DNA of 64,000 nucleotides from Lysinibacillus sphaericus (lineage in GTDB: Bacteria > Bacillota > Bacilli > Bacillales_A > Planococcaceae). Below are positions 1 through 8,284 of this stretch, one piece after another. The notes beneath the pieces were generated by a model, which worked only from the letters and a program-made list of their open reading frames with translations, was not told the origin of the DNA and searched no databases. The stretch lies in assembly GCF_002982115.1 (NCBI RefSeq), contig NZ_CP019980.1, positions 3,852,001-3,916,000 of the forward strand, written 5' to 3'. The translations under genes were made by a program, and so were the position numbers. The stretch's first letter is position 1. Every line of letters begins with the position of its first letter.

Positions 1-84
1 ATAAAGTTAACAATTCATGATAATGATGAACAAGATTTAACAGCCGCTATGCTCGCAATGGCAGCAACTATTTCTAAAAATTAA
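1..84 (+). CDS. C-terminal end of an unidentified protein (partial)
   Basis: The window opens inside a reading frame that runs 27 codons to a TAA. The tail ends in an Ala/Met-rich helix-like stretch (AAMLAMAATISKN). A good intrinsic terminator follows within 20 bases, which supports a real gene end. Too little is present to name a family. Confidence 0.5.
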   Translation: MKLTIHDNDEQDLTAAMLAMAATISKN

Positions 85-100
85 TTTAATACACATCCCA

Positions 101-137
101 AGAGGTCTTAGAAGTCTTTCTAAGACCTCTCTTTTAT
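101..137 (+). terminator. intrinsic terminator of the partial first gene
   Basis: An inverted repeat AGAGGTCTTAG / CTAAGACCTCT with a short loop is followed by CTTTTATTT on the plus strand. Confidence 0.8.
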
Positions 138-254
138 TTACCAATAAAAACTAAGGTTTGCTTGTAAAGACGTCTAAAAAGCTTCTCAAAGGGTAAAAAC
201 AGCTATTCTATACAAACCATTCCCCTAAACAATGTTTCCATTCTTTTAACACGC

Positions 255-290
255 AAAAAAAAGTCGCCTCAAAATCTATTTGAGACAACT
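255..290 (-). terminator. intrinsic terminator of the MarR-family gene
   Basis: Read on the minus strand, a stem of roughly TTGTCTCAAA / TTTTGAGGCGAC is followed by a run of eight T. It begins just after the stop codon of the regulator. Confidence 0.75.
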
Positions 291-294
291 CTTT

Positions 295-741
295 TTAATA
301 AGACAAATCTTTAATGGATAGCCCTAATTTTTTTAATAAGCCAATCGCTACATCCTTTTCCTCGACGGATAATGCACTCATCAATTCATGTAAATGTTGT
401 TCGTGCTTTGGAAATAACTCGCCCATAAACGCCTCACCTTCAGCTGTAATTTCCGCATAGGTAACGCGACGATCTGATGGACAGGAAACCCGTAAAAGAT
501 AACCTCTTTTTTCAAGCTTATCAATTACATACGTAATAGACCCACTGGCAAGTAATATTTTATTACCGATTTGCTGCAATGGTTGTCTCCCTTTATGATA
601 CAGGAGCTCTAAAACTGCAAATTCAGTAGGATTCAAGCCATTTTCTTGAAAAAAATGGTTTGTCATCTCATTAATTGCTTTATGGGCACGGGATAATACA
701 ATATATAATTTTAAAGTTTGCTTTAAATCTTCTGACGTCAT
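295..741 (-). CDS. MarR-family transcriptional regulator, MhqR-like
   Basis: 148 aa, the usual MarR size. The winged helix spans about residues 35-105: FAVLELLYHKG, then the recognition helix region QQIGNKILLASGSITYVIDK, then the wing PSDRRVTYAEIT. MarR proteins are dimeric repressors that release DNA on binding small ligands or on thiol oxidation. The ILLASGSITYVIDKLE stretch resembles, from memory, the B. subtilis MhqR (YkvE) subfamily that senses quinones. An operator of the MhqR type lies in this window at 37089-37110, upstream of a YceI gene, so it may be a target; that link is inference. The start is ATG with GAGGAC upstream. The gene is monocistronic with its own terminator. Confidence 0.85.
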   Translation of the reverse strand: MTSEDLKQTLKLYIVLSRAHKAINEMTNHFFQENGLNPTEFAVLELLYHKGRQPLQQIGNKILLASGSITYVIDKLEKRGYLLRVSCPSDRRVTYAEITAEGEAFMGELFPKHEQHLHELMSALSVEEKDVAIGLLKKLGLSIKDLSY

Positions 742-863
742 AGCCTAGTCCTCACAATTCGCTCTTTATCAATTTCATTATAGCGACTTTTGAAAAGCAT
801 TGTCAAAAGCATTCAATAACAGCACACTATGCTAAATAAAATTAGCAAGTTTTTCTCTCTATT

Positions 864-2342
864 TTAGGTAACTAAATAAGCAGAATCCTTCACAGAAACA
901 TCTAAAGTATCCAACTGATTGAATGTGTACACTGGAAACTGCATATGGAAGCATGTCCCTTTTTGTACTTCACTTTGAACACCAATTACACCTTCATGCT
1001 CTTCGATTACCTTTTTCACGAAAGCAAGGCCCAGTCCTGTCCCTGTTGATTTCGTCGTGTAAAAAGGTTGGAATAGATTTTGGATTGTATTATTATCCAT
1101 TCCACTGCCTTCATCTTTTATCATTAATTCGACAATCGTACAGTCTGTCACATTCATTTCTACCGTAATTGTGCCGCCTTTGTTCATTGCTTCCATAGCA
1201 TTTTTAATAAGATTTATAAATACTTGCTTTAAACGATTTTCATTGCCGCCGATATATACTTCTGTCACTGACGGTATATATTGAATCATAATTTTTTTCA
1301 TTAATGCATCCGGCAACATAAATTCGATTACCTGTCTTACAATATGATCTAAGTTGATTAACTCTACCTTCATACTTGTTGGCTTAGACAATACTAATAG
1401 TTCCGATAAAATTTGCTCCATACGCTGTAACTCACTATCTATGACAGATAAATACATACGTGACTCTTCATCTGCATTCAGCTTTAATAGTTCTGTAAAC
1501 CCTTTTAAAGAAGTAAGTGGATTACGAATCTCATGTGCGATACTAGCTGCCATTTGACCTACCACATTTAGTGCTTCCTGATGCTCTACTTTATGTTGCA
1601 GTTGCTTCTTCTCAGTTTCATCATTAATGACAGTGACGATAATATTATTATACTCATCGAAAACACTTGAGATTTCGTAGTAGCAAGTTCTACTTACTTG
1701 CGTCTCGTCCACAACATGAATATTGGCATGTTTGTCACCCATCAATTTCGAAAGATAGGTTGTAATTTGTCCATTCTTCATTGTAAATGAATCAAATATA
1801 TGTTGATGTGCTTTATGGAGTAGTTGTGATTTTTCTATTTTTAAATACATTTCGGCATATTTATTTAAACCAAGAATAATCCCACTTGCATCACTCACAA
1901 TAACAGCATAAGGTAAATGATCATATGCACTGAAGGATTGAGATTGTTCCTGCTCCTTGCTAACATACAATTTAAGCGCTCTGTCATTATTGATCGTTGA
2001 TAGTTGTGCGACAATTTCTTCAGTGTTCGGATCATAGAAACATTTAAAGACCATCTTTTCAAATTCATTGTTGTTTGTTTGAATATTAAATATTTCTTCA
2101 GATCTTAACTCACATTGTAGTTCTTTGACAAACTTAGCCCATTTTATATTTGAGGACTCGTCCATTGTAATATAGCCAATATACGTTAAATTAAGATTAA
2201 AAAGTTTAATAGCTGCCTCATTACAATTCAAAATTTTTCCTGCTTTATTGAGAATAAGTGTTGGTGACGAAGTACTTTTCATAAGATTTCCAAAACATTG
2301 ATTTATATCATTTTGCTTCAACTTTCTCACCGAACCTTTCAA
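864..2342 (-). CDS. orphan cytoplasmic PAS-domain sensor histidine kinase
   Basis: 492 aa with no predicted membrane segment. Two PAS-like regions can be seen (about residues 20-70 and 140-245). A HisKA dimerisation helix carries the phospho-accepting His at about residue 270 (IAHEIRNPLTSLKGF), and a HATPase domain has N, G1 and G2 boxes (NLIKNAMEA, DEGSGMD, GTGLGLAFVKK). No response regulator is adjacent. Orphan soluble PAS kinases with this HisKA sequence in spore formers often feed the Spo0F/Spo0A phosphorelay (KinA/KinE type), so a sporulation role is plausible but inferred. The start is uncertain: the TTG at 2342 has GAGAGG 11 bases upstream, and a GTG or TTG a few codons later is possible. 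Confidence 0.85.
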   Translation of the reverse strand: MKGSVRKLKQNDINQCFGNLMKSTSSPTLILNKAGKILNCNEAAIKLFNLNLTYIGYITMDESSNIKWAKFVKELQCELRSEEIFNIQTNNNEFEKMVFKCFYDPNTEEIVAQLSTINNDRALKLYVSKEQEQSQSFSAYDHLPYAVIVSDASGIILGLNKYAEMYLKIEKSQLLHKAHQHIFDSFTMKNGQITTYLSKLMGDKHANIHVVDETQVSRTCYYEISSVFDEYNNIIVTVINDETEKKQLQHKVEHQEALNVVGQMAASIAHEIRNPLTSLKGFTELLKLNADEESRMYLSVIDSELQRMEQILSELLVLSKPTSMKVELINLDHIVRQVIEFMLPDALMKKIMIQYIPSVTEVYIGGNENRLKQVFINLIKNAMEAMNKGGTITVEMNVTDCTIVELMIKDEGSGMDNNTIQNLFQPFYTTKSTGTGLGLAFVKKVIEEHEGVIGVQSEVQKGTCFHMQFPVYTFNQLDTLDVSVKDSAYLVT

Positions 2343-2541
2343 AAGAGTAAAAAACCTCTCATTCGAATTTTGAGCCTTTACTATACTTTATGACTGTACG
2401 ATTCTATTATTACAAAATTTAGTAAATTTAAGTATTTAAAATTATTTCACGAACCGTTCACAAAATAAATAGGTAAAAAGGATTATATTGTTTGTCAGCT
2501 ACTTGACTGTTACAATTAGAAAGTGAAAGGAAGATTAATGC

Positions 2542-4281
2542 ATGAATACTATTTTAACTACATTAAACGCAAAGTATATCCACACTAATTTGGCATTGCG
2601 TTATTTAAAATGTGCTGCTTTACCTGAATACAATCCAACCATTGCAGAATACACAATTAAAGACCCCGCTTTTAATATTGTATCAGATTTATTTCAAAAA
2701 AACCCTGATATTGTAGGATTTAGTTGCTATATTTGGAATATTGAAGAAACTATTCACGTTATTAAAATGTTAAAAACAGTTTGTCCTAATGTTAAAATTT
2801 TGCTCGGTGGGCCTGAAGTATCTTACGATGTCCATCATTGGTTAAGAAGAGTTGAAGAGATTGATTTTATTGTTATGGGCGAAGGAGAAACATCCTTTAA
2901 ACAGCTACTACGCCATTTGCATGGCGAAATTCCATTAGAAGATGTTCCTGGAATTTGTTACTTAGAAGACGGAAAAGTTCGAATTCATGCGCAAGCACCT
3001 AAAATTGACTTACGTGAATTACCAAGTCCATTCCGTTTTGAAGAGGATCTTCCACATCTAGGAAAGCGAATTCAATATATTGAGACGAGCAGAGGCTGTC
3101 CTTTTAGCTGTCAATTTTGCTTATCTTCTATTGAAGTAGGCGTGCGCTATTTCAATAGAGAAAGTATAAAGGAAGATATTCGATATCTTATGAATAATGG
3201 TGCCCGCACTATTAAATTTGTCGATCGTACATTCAATATTAGCCGTAGCTACGCAATGGAAATGTTCCAATTTTTAATCGATGAACATAAGCCAGGTGTT
3301 GTTTTCCAGTTTGAAATTACTGCTGATATAATGCGTCCTGAGGTCATTCAATTTTTAAATGACAACGCACCTAAAGGGCTTTTCCGCTTTGAAATAGGTG
3401 TCCAATCTACCAATGATTTAACAAACACGCTTGTACAACGCCGTCAAAACTTTGAAAAACTTAAACGAACAGTAACAATGGTCAAAGATGGCGGTAAGAT
3501 TGATCAACATTTAGATTTAATTGCCGGTTTGCCAGAAGAAGACTATGCTAGCTTCCGTCAAACCTTTAATGATGTTTTCGCAATGCGACCAGAGGAATTA
3601 CAACTTGGCTTCTTAAAGCTATTGCGCGGCACTGGTCTTCGTTTGGAGGCTGAAAAATTCGGTTACACCTATGTAGATTTAGCTCCATATGAAATCTTTT
3701 CGAATAATGCTTTAACCTTTGATGATATCGTTCGTATTAAACATGCAGAAGATGTTCTCGAAAAATATTGGAACGATCATCGTATGGATTACACCATTGA
3801 ATACCTAGTTACTGAAGTATTCGAGACACCATTTGATTTCTTCCAAAACTTCGGCACTTATTGGGAAACAAAAGGCTGGTCCCGTATCGGACAGCAGTTA
3901 GAAGATTTATTCCGTCGTTTACTGGAATTTTTAGAAACAGTGGAAGGTGCTAATTTACAAATTATTCAAAGCTTAATGCAACTAGATTATTTAAAAGCAC
4001 AACAATTCCAGCCACGTAAATTATGGTGGAATGAGCGGCCAACAGAATTACAACAAAAAGCACTATACACAGCTCTACGGGAAAATCCGATAATTGCTGG
4101 TGAAGAATTTGCTAAGTTTAATTTAACAGAGAAAGAATTATTCAAGCATACACTTATTATCCCGCATTACTTGGACTATCAAAATTTCTCGAATGGCAAA
4201 ATTGTACAAAAAAATGGTTATCTTTTAACTTACTTCCGTCACGGACAAGCACCTTATTTTGCAACAATCCCTACTGTTTAA
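2542..4281 (+). CDS. B12-binding-domain radical SAM protein (DUF4080 type)
   Basis: 579 aa. The N-terminal ~140 residues form a cobalamin-binding-like Rossmann domain (NAKYIHTNLALRYLK, VGFSCYIWN, LLGGPEVSYD, MGEGE). The radical SAM core follows with CxxxCxxC at Cys186, Cys190 and Cys193 (RGCPFSCQFCLSS), which binds the 4Fe-4S cluster that cleaves S-adenosylmethionine. The C-terminal ~200 residues fit the DUF4080 extension. The substrate is unknown; relatives with this layout include methyltransferases and methylthiotransferase-like enzymes. The ATG is preceded by AAAGGAAG. It is divergent from the kinase at 864-2342 and ends in a strong terminator, so it is a single-gene unit. Confidence 0.9.
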   Translation: MNTILTTLNAKYIHTNLALRYLKCAALPEYNPTIAEYTIKDPAFNIVSDLFQKNPDIVGFSCYIWNIEETIHVIKMLKTVCPNVKILLGGPEVSYDVHHWLRRVEEIDFIVMGEGETSFKQLLRHLHGEIPLEDVPGICYLEDGKVRIHAQAPKIDLRELPSPFRFEEDLPHLGKRIQYIETSRGCPFSCQFCLSSIEVGVRYFNRESIKEDIRYLMNNGARTIKFVDRTFNISRSYAMEMFQFLIDEHKPGVVFQFEITADIMRPEVIQFLNDNAPKGLFRFEIGVQSTNDLTNTLVQRRQNFEKLKRTVTMVKDGGKIDQHLDLIAGLPEEDYASFRQTFNDVFAMRPEELQLGFLKLLRGTGLRLEAEKFGYTYVDLAPYEIFSNNALTFDDIVRIKHAEDVLEKYWNDHRMDYTIEYLVTEVFETPFDFFQNFGTYWETKGWSRIGQQLEDLFRRLLEFLETVEGANLQIIQSLMQLDYLKAQQFQPRKLWWNERPTELQQKALYTALRENPIIAGEEFAKFNLTEKELFKHTLIIPHYLDYQNFSNGKIVQKNGYLLTYFRHGQAPYFATIPTV

Positions 4282-4285
4282 TAAA

Positions 4286-4320
4286 AAAACGCTATTCTCT
4301 AAAGTGAATAGCGTTTTTTT
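4286..4320 (+). terminator. intrinsic terminator of the radical SAM gene
   Basis: AACGCTATTC / GAATAGCGTT stem with an 8-base loop, followed by TTTTTTT immediately after the stop codon. Confidence 0.9.
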
Positions 4321-4799
4321 CTATTAGTAACTTATAAAATTGCATTTTCCAGCTCACAACATTCTTTTTTTACTAAATAAATAATATATTACAGTTTACT
4401 AAAACTAATTAATGGTGTTAGTACAGCTTTCTTAATGAAACCTTCAAAAAGTAGGTCTTTAAACCTTAATTAAATAAAACAAAACTTAGAAATAATACCT
4501 ATTTAGAAAATTTAAAATTAGGAAACACTTTAATAAATTTTCTAAATTTTTGGACATTTTTTCGTCACAATTACCATTTAAGTGTAAATTGCTTACTATG
4601 ACTTTGAAAGAAGCGCTAAAAGCTATTAATAATATCCTATATCGCTTTTGCCAACGACCAACGTCTATGCTGTCTTTCAGTTATATATTAAATACTAAAT
4701 ACAATATAATAGAAGAAAGTCAACTTTAAGAAATCTTTTAGCATAAAACACTAAAAAGTCCAAGCTTGCTTGCTTATAGAATACATAGCTTTTTAAGTA
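4321..4799. other. gene-free AT-rich interval
   Basis: About 480 bases without a credible reading frame on either strand. It is very AT-rich, with scattered imperfect palindromes of AAATTTT type. I see no RNA gene, mobile end or clear operator here. Confidence 0.5.
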
Positions 4800-4958
4800 T
4801 TATAAAGTACGCTTCACTACTGAAATTAGCAATCCTAAAGCTTCACTATCTGTCATTCTGCTTACTCGATCACTATGGTCTACTTTCGTTATGCCACGTT
4901 TATGTGTCTCTTTTAAGAGTTCCTTTAAATCCTGCTTTGCTGTGCTTGTAAGTGTCAT
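4800..4958 (-). CDS. small hypothetical protein, 52 aa
   Basis: The ATG at 4958 has a strong AGGAGA site 7 bases upstream, so I start here rather than at a Met 19 codons further out. The product is charged and helix-forming (TAKQDLKELLKETHKRG then SEALGLLISVVKRTL), with no signal or membrane segment. No family is recognised. The clear ribosome binding site supports a real gene, possibly a small regulatory or anti-toxin-like peptide, but nothing in the neighbourhood points to a partner. Confidence 0.55.
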   Translation of the reverse strand: MTLTSTAKQDLKELLKETHKRGITKVDHSDRVSRMTDSEALGLLISVVKRTL

Positions 4959-5218
4959 GTTTATTTCTCCTTTTATCCCTTTTTCATTACTGGGTTCATT
5001 GTTGCTTCTATGCATTTCAAAATATTCTAATGCCCCTCAGTTCTAATACGTTGTAGACAATTTCTTTTTGACCACTCCTAAAGTGTTTTACCCATTACGT
5101 GTCCTATTCAAACTGTAGTTTTACAATGACAGTTTCGTTTGTTTCTTATGAATTAATTTTTATCATTTCACGCATACTACCTCTGTTTCAAAAAACAATG
5201 AAAAGAGGATATTCAACT

Positions 5219-5731
5219 ATGGGAATACTTAGTGGCAATCCAAAAGATGAGCCGTTACATTATGGTGAGGTTTTTAGCGTTTGGACGAATTTAGCGGCTG
5301 ATTACGGCTTAATTGCAGGCTATCAAACATTTTACAATCACACAGGAGATGAAGATCTTCGCAAAATTATTGAAGATATTATCCAAGTATTACGAGACGA
5401 AGTAAAACAGTTAGAAAAAATATTGAAAACAAACGGTGTTGGGTTACCCCCTGCTCCACCTGAGCGACCTGTTGCAAGATTAGAGGATATCCCTCCTGGT
5501 GCGAGAGTAAATGACCCTGAAATTAGTGCAGCGTTATCAGCGGATTTAGCTGCTGGCTTAGTTGCTTGTAGTCAAGCAATGGGCATGTCAACTAGGGAAG
5601 ACATTGCCATGATGTACGGACAATTCCATATGAGTAAAGCCCAACTAGGTGCTAAACTGTTACGTTTAAACAAAAATAAAGGATGGCTTGTTCCACCGCC
5701 ACTACATGTTAACTATCCAGAAAAAGATTAA
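5219..5731 (+). CDS. DUF3231 family protein
   Basis: 170 aa from the ATG at 5219, which has AAAAGAGG upstream. An open frame extends 40 codons further, but that stretch looks like non-coding AT-rich DNA. The protein is helical (GEVFSVWTNLAADYGLIAGYQTFYNHTGD, then a charged helix and a Pro-rich linker PPAPPERP). It ends in a ferritin-like or coat-associated helical region, as in DUF3231 proteins of spore formers, which usually carry two such units; this one has a single unit. The function is unknown; homologues are often linked to sporulation. It is convergent with the small gene at 5880-6047 and shares a hairpin repeat as terminator. Confidence 0.75.
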   Translation: MGILSGNPKDEPLHYGEVFSVWTNLAADYGLIAGYQTFYNHTGDEDLRKIIEDIIQVLRDEVKQLEKILKTNGVGLPPAPPERPVARLEDIPPGARVNDPEISAALSADLAAGLVACSQAMGMSTREDIAMMYGQFHMSKAQLGAKLLRLNKNKGWLVPPPLHVNYPEKD

Positions 5732-5759
5732 AATTTTTAATCTGCATTAGCCATTTGGG

Positions 5760-5835
5760 GATGGGACAAAAGAGAAAAAGTGTTAGATTGACACCAATCA
5801 ATCTAACACTTTTTGCTTTGTTATGCTCCTTGAAT
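5760..5835. repeat. dispersed hairpin element, copy 1 (bidirectional terminator)
   Basis: GGACAAAAGAGAAAAAGTG leads into a stem AGTGTTAGATTG / CAATCTAACACT (5779-5810), then TTTTTGCTTTGTTATG. The same stem, with related flanks on both sides, recurs at 20806-20860, 24435-24505 and 32926-32990. Here it lies between convergent genes and can terminate both. Confidence 0.8.
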
Positions 5836-5879
5836 GGACACTGCTTCACTGCTCGTGACCACTGTAAGCCTCTTTTTCA

Positions 5880-6047
5880 TTATTTTTGTTTCTTATTTTG
5901 TCCTTGTTGGTCTTTTGCTTTATTCGCATTGTTCACTTGTTCACTTGTGCGTTCATTTTCTTCTCGTACATCTAAATCGTCAGGACTTAAATCTGTCGCA
6001 AACTCTTCTTGCTTTAAATCCTTTATATCCTTTTTACCCTTTGTCAC
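5880..6047 (-). CDS. small hydrophilic protein, 55 aa
   Basis: I start at the GTG at 6047 because a perfect GGAGG lies 8 bases upstream; an in-frame start further out has none. The product is highly charged and likely disordered (KGKKDIKDLKQEE ... DDLDVREENERTSEQ ... KDQQGQNKKQK), with no hydrophobic segment. Size and composition recall minor small acid-soluble or stress-related proteins of Bacillales, but no family motif is visible, so the function is unknown. Confidence 0.6.
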   Translation of the reverse strand: MTKGKKDIKDLKQEEFATDLSPDDLDVREENERTSEQVNNANKAKDQQGQNKKQK

Positions 6048-6277
6048 TGATATCACCTCCGCTTTATAAAGTATCCAAGTTGCCAACATTTATACTATTG
6101 GCTTGTTCCTAAAAGATTAATGCCAAACAAAAAAGAAGTGAATCAACCATTCACCCCTTTCCAAATGCTTCTATATGAAAACTGCTAGATGTTACCCAAA
6201 TACGTCTGCCAGTTTATATTTAGTCGTTCAATGACTATTGAAGTTACTTTTAAATTAGAGCCACAGTTTTTTATGTC

Positions 6278-6432
6278 TATTCTTTACAAAAATCCACAAA
6301 TTTTTTTGCCTGTATTAAGGACATATCTGTTTGTTCTCTCACAAACTTCACCGCTTTAATTTCACCGACCGACTTTATTTTCTCTTTTACTAAGGCAATC
6401 AGTTCCTCATTATAGATTTTAGTATAATCCAT
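6278..6432 (-). CDS. small L7/L12-C-terminal-like protein, about 51 aa
   Basis: The ATG at 6432 follows GGAGGTCGGAAAA. The product begins MDYTKIYNEELIALVKEKIK and continues with IKAVKFVREQTDMSLIQAKK. This pattern resembles the C-terminal domain of ribosomal protein L7/L12 (KxVRExTGLxLKEAK), as found in several short Bacillus proteins of unknown role. The last few codons depend on a homopolymer near 6298-6310 that I could not count with certainty, so the stop position may shift by a few bases. A weak hairpin (GTGAAT / ATTCAC) with a T run on the minus strand lies downstream near 6130-6160. Confidence 0.6.
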
Positions 6433-6608
6433 TTTTCCGACCTCCTCTAATCGTTAATACCTTATACGACTACTTTAACCTTTTAGTTTCAAATGTATAT
6501 TAAGAAAACAAAAAGACTTTTTAAAAATAAGGAAAATCAATTGTAAGGTTCCGAACGAAATGCACTCAAAAAATTCGAAGATTACCTCGAAAATTGACCA
6601 TCAGGAGA

Positions 6609-6640
6609 CAAAAAGGGGGCAAATCAAAAATCTGCCCCCA
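6609..6640 (-). terminator. intrinsic terminator of the KtrB gene
   Basis: GGGGGCA / TGCCCCC stem followed on the minus strand by TTTTT, about 35 bases after the stop codon. Confidence 0.85.
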
Positions 6641-6672
6641 CTAAACCTCTATATATCAATACTTTAAGATGT

Positions 6673-8028
6673 TTACCCAATAATTACTCGTTCCTTTGGA
6701 TAGTGGTATTTAGATTTTTTCCCTCTACCTCCACCACCTACTGAATACAAGAATGATATTAAGCCCACTCGCCCTATAAACATTAAGATAATAATGATGA
6801 TTTTACCAACTACTGATAAGTCTGACGTAATCCCTAGAGACATACCGCATGTTCCGAACGCAGATGTTATTTCAAAAATAATTTGTATAAGTGTCGCGTG
6901 CGGTTCCGTAATCAGTAATATAATTGTGGCGATTAACACCATAAAACAAGCCAATAGGATAACGACAAACGAGCGGAAGACATCTATCAAATGGATTTCC
7001 CTTCCAAAAATTTGAATATCCTCTTTTCCGCGTGCAAACATTATTAAAAATAATATGGCAATAGCGAAAGTGGTCGTTCTTATCCCGCCACCTACAGAGC
7101 TTGGGGATGAACCAATAAACATTAAAAAACTCATGAAAATATCGGTTGCTTCACTAAAGGATGTTACATCGTATGTTGTAAGTCCCGCTGAACGCGTAGA
7201 TATGGAATGGAACATAGCTGAAAAGATTGCCTCATGCCAAACCATCCCTTTAAAGGAGTGAAATGACTCAAGTAGTAAAATAACGAGAGCTCCAACTATA
7301 AATAAAATTGCATAAGTAGTCGTCGTTATTTTGGTAAAAAGACTAAAGCGGAAATTGGCATGTCGATTAAGCAAAAATGATTTTACTTCAATCAGCACTG
7401 GGAAGCCAATTGCTCCAAGTACAATTAATACCATTGTTATGAGCTGCACAAAATAATCATTATGGAATGGCAATAAACTCATCCCAGTAATATCAAAGCC
7501 ACCATTCGTAGTGGCAGAAACAGCAGCAAAAACACCATGTATAAGAGCTTCTTCAAATGTATCAAAATAATTCATAAAATGAGCCGTTAAAATAATGGCC
7601 CCTGCCAATTCAATGCCAATTAAGATTTTCAATATTTCTCGTATTAACTGGACAACACCCGATAGATTATATTGATTATGATCAATCATAATCAACTGCC
7701 GTTCGCGCATACCGATTTTTTTGCCGACAAGCAACCAAACAAAGGTACCTAGCGACATAATACCGATAGCCCCGAGCTGTAAAATCACAAGTACCATAAC
7801 CAGTCCAAATGTTGTATAGGTCTCGGAAATATTGAAAGTTGTTAAACCAGTCACACTAACAGCACTGACTGCCGTAAATAAACTATCTAAAAAGGACACT
7901 TCCACACCCGCTCGATGGACACCAGGGAGTCGTAACAATAGGAAGGAAATTGCTATTGCTATGAAATAATAAGACACAAGTGCCTGAAACGGTGTGATTT
8001 GTCTATTCGATGATTTTTTCCAAGGCAC
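6673..8028 (-). CDS. ktrB: Ktr/Trk-type potassium uptake membrane subunit
   Basis: 451 aa polytopic membrane protein of the TrkH/KtrB family. The four pore-loop repeats with selectivity-filter glycines can be read in order: SVTGLTTF, ATTNGGFD, STRSAGLTT and AFGTCGMSLG. Between them lie the GGGIRTTT region and many hydrophobic helices. It forms the K+ (or Na+-coupled K+) conducting dimer and normally works with a cytosolic RCK subunit, KtrA or KtrC. None is encoded next to it, so it may be KtrD-like with a distant partner. The GTG at 8028 has AAGGAG 8 bases upstream; the GTG at 8046 overlaps that site and is less likely. Confidence 0.9.
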   Translation of the reverse strand: MPWKKSSNRQITPFQALVSYYFIAIAISFLLLRLPGVHRAGVEVSFLDSLFTAVSAVSVTGLTTFNISETYTTFGLVMVLVILQLGAIGIMSLGTFVWLLVGKKIGMRERQLIMIDHNQYNLSGVVQLIREILKILIGIELAGAIILTAHFMNYFDTFEEALIHGVFAAVSATTNGGFDITGMSLLPFHNDYFVQLITMVLIVLGAIGFPVLIEVKSFLLNRHANFRFSLFTKITTTTYAILFIVGALVILLLESFHSFKGMVWHEAIFSAMFHSISTRSAGLTTYDVTSFSEATDIFMSFLMFIGSSPSSVGGGIRTTTFAIAILFLIMFARGKEDIQIFGREIHLIDVFRSFVVILLACFMVLIATIILLITEPHATLIQIIFEITSAFGTCGMSLGITSDLSVVGKIIIIILMFIGRVGLISFLYSVGGGGRGKKSKYHYPKERVIIG

Positions 8029-8160
8029 CCCATCAACTCCTTCCACTTATGATGCCAAACTTGATAGATATTAGTATAGAAAAAATCGGTGAAAAAAGAA
8101 AGGGGTTGTAAATCGTATCAAATACGAAGTAATAAAAAGTGTTTTTGATATAAAGCAAAA

Positions 8161-8253
8161 ATCCGCATAGACTTTCACAAAAAGCAAGCGCACTGACCCT
8201 GCTAATGTAGCGAGCGATGTGGCTCGTGCGTTGCCCGCAGAAAGAATGCGGAT
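8161..8253 (-). repeat. long GC-rich hairpin repeat, also the likely terminator of the TerC gene
   Basis: On the minus strand the outer stem ATCCGCAT / ATGCGGAT is followed by TTTTTG. The interior (CTGCGGGCAA, CACGAGCC, CAGGGTC, GCTTGCTTTT) matches the interior of the repeat at 13660-13770 in order and spacing, so both belong to one family. An open frame of 77 codons across it is spurious. Confidence 0.65.
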
Positions 8254-8284
8254 TAAATCGTTCCATTATAAAATTGTCCGGCGA

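Noticed and set aside
2343-2541. Sigma-H promoter for the PAS kinase or radical SAM gene
   Set aside because: An AAAAGGATTATA block is present, but no GAAT-type -10 element lies at the right spacing on either strand.
8161-8253. Possible c-di-AMP (ydaO) riboswitch linked to the potassium channel gene
   Set aside because: The structured segment lies on the same strand but its interior matches the dispersed GC-rich repeat at 13660-13770, not the ydaO consensus, and its outer stem ends in a terminator-like T run after the TerC gene.
8033-8266. 77-codon minus-strand frame between the KtrB and TerC genes
   Set aside because: It runs through the long hairpin repeat and overlaps the KtrB start. It has no ribosome binding site or family resemblance.
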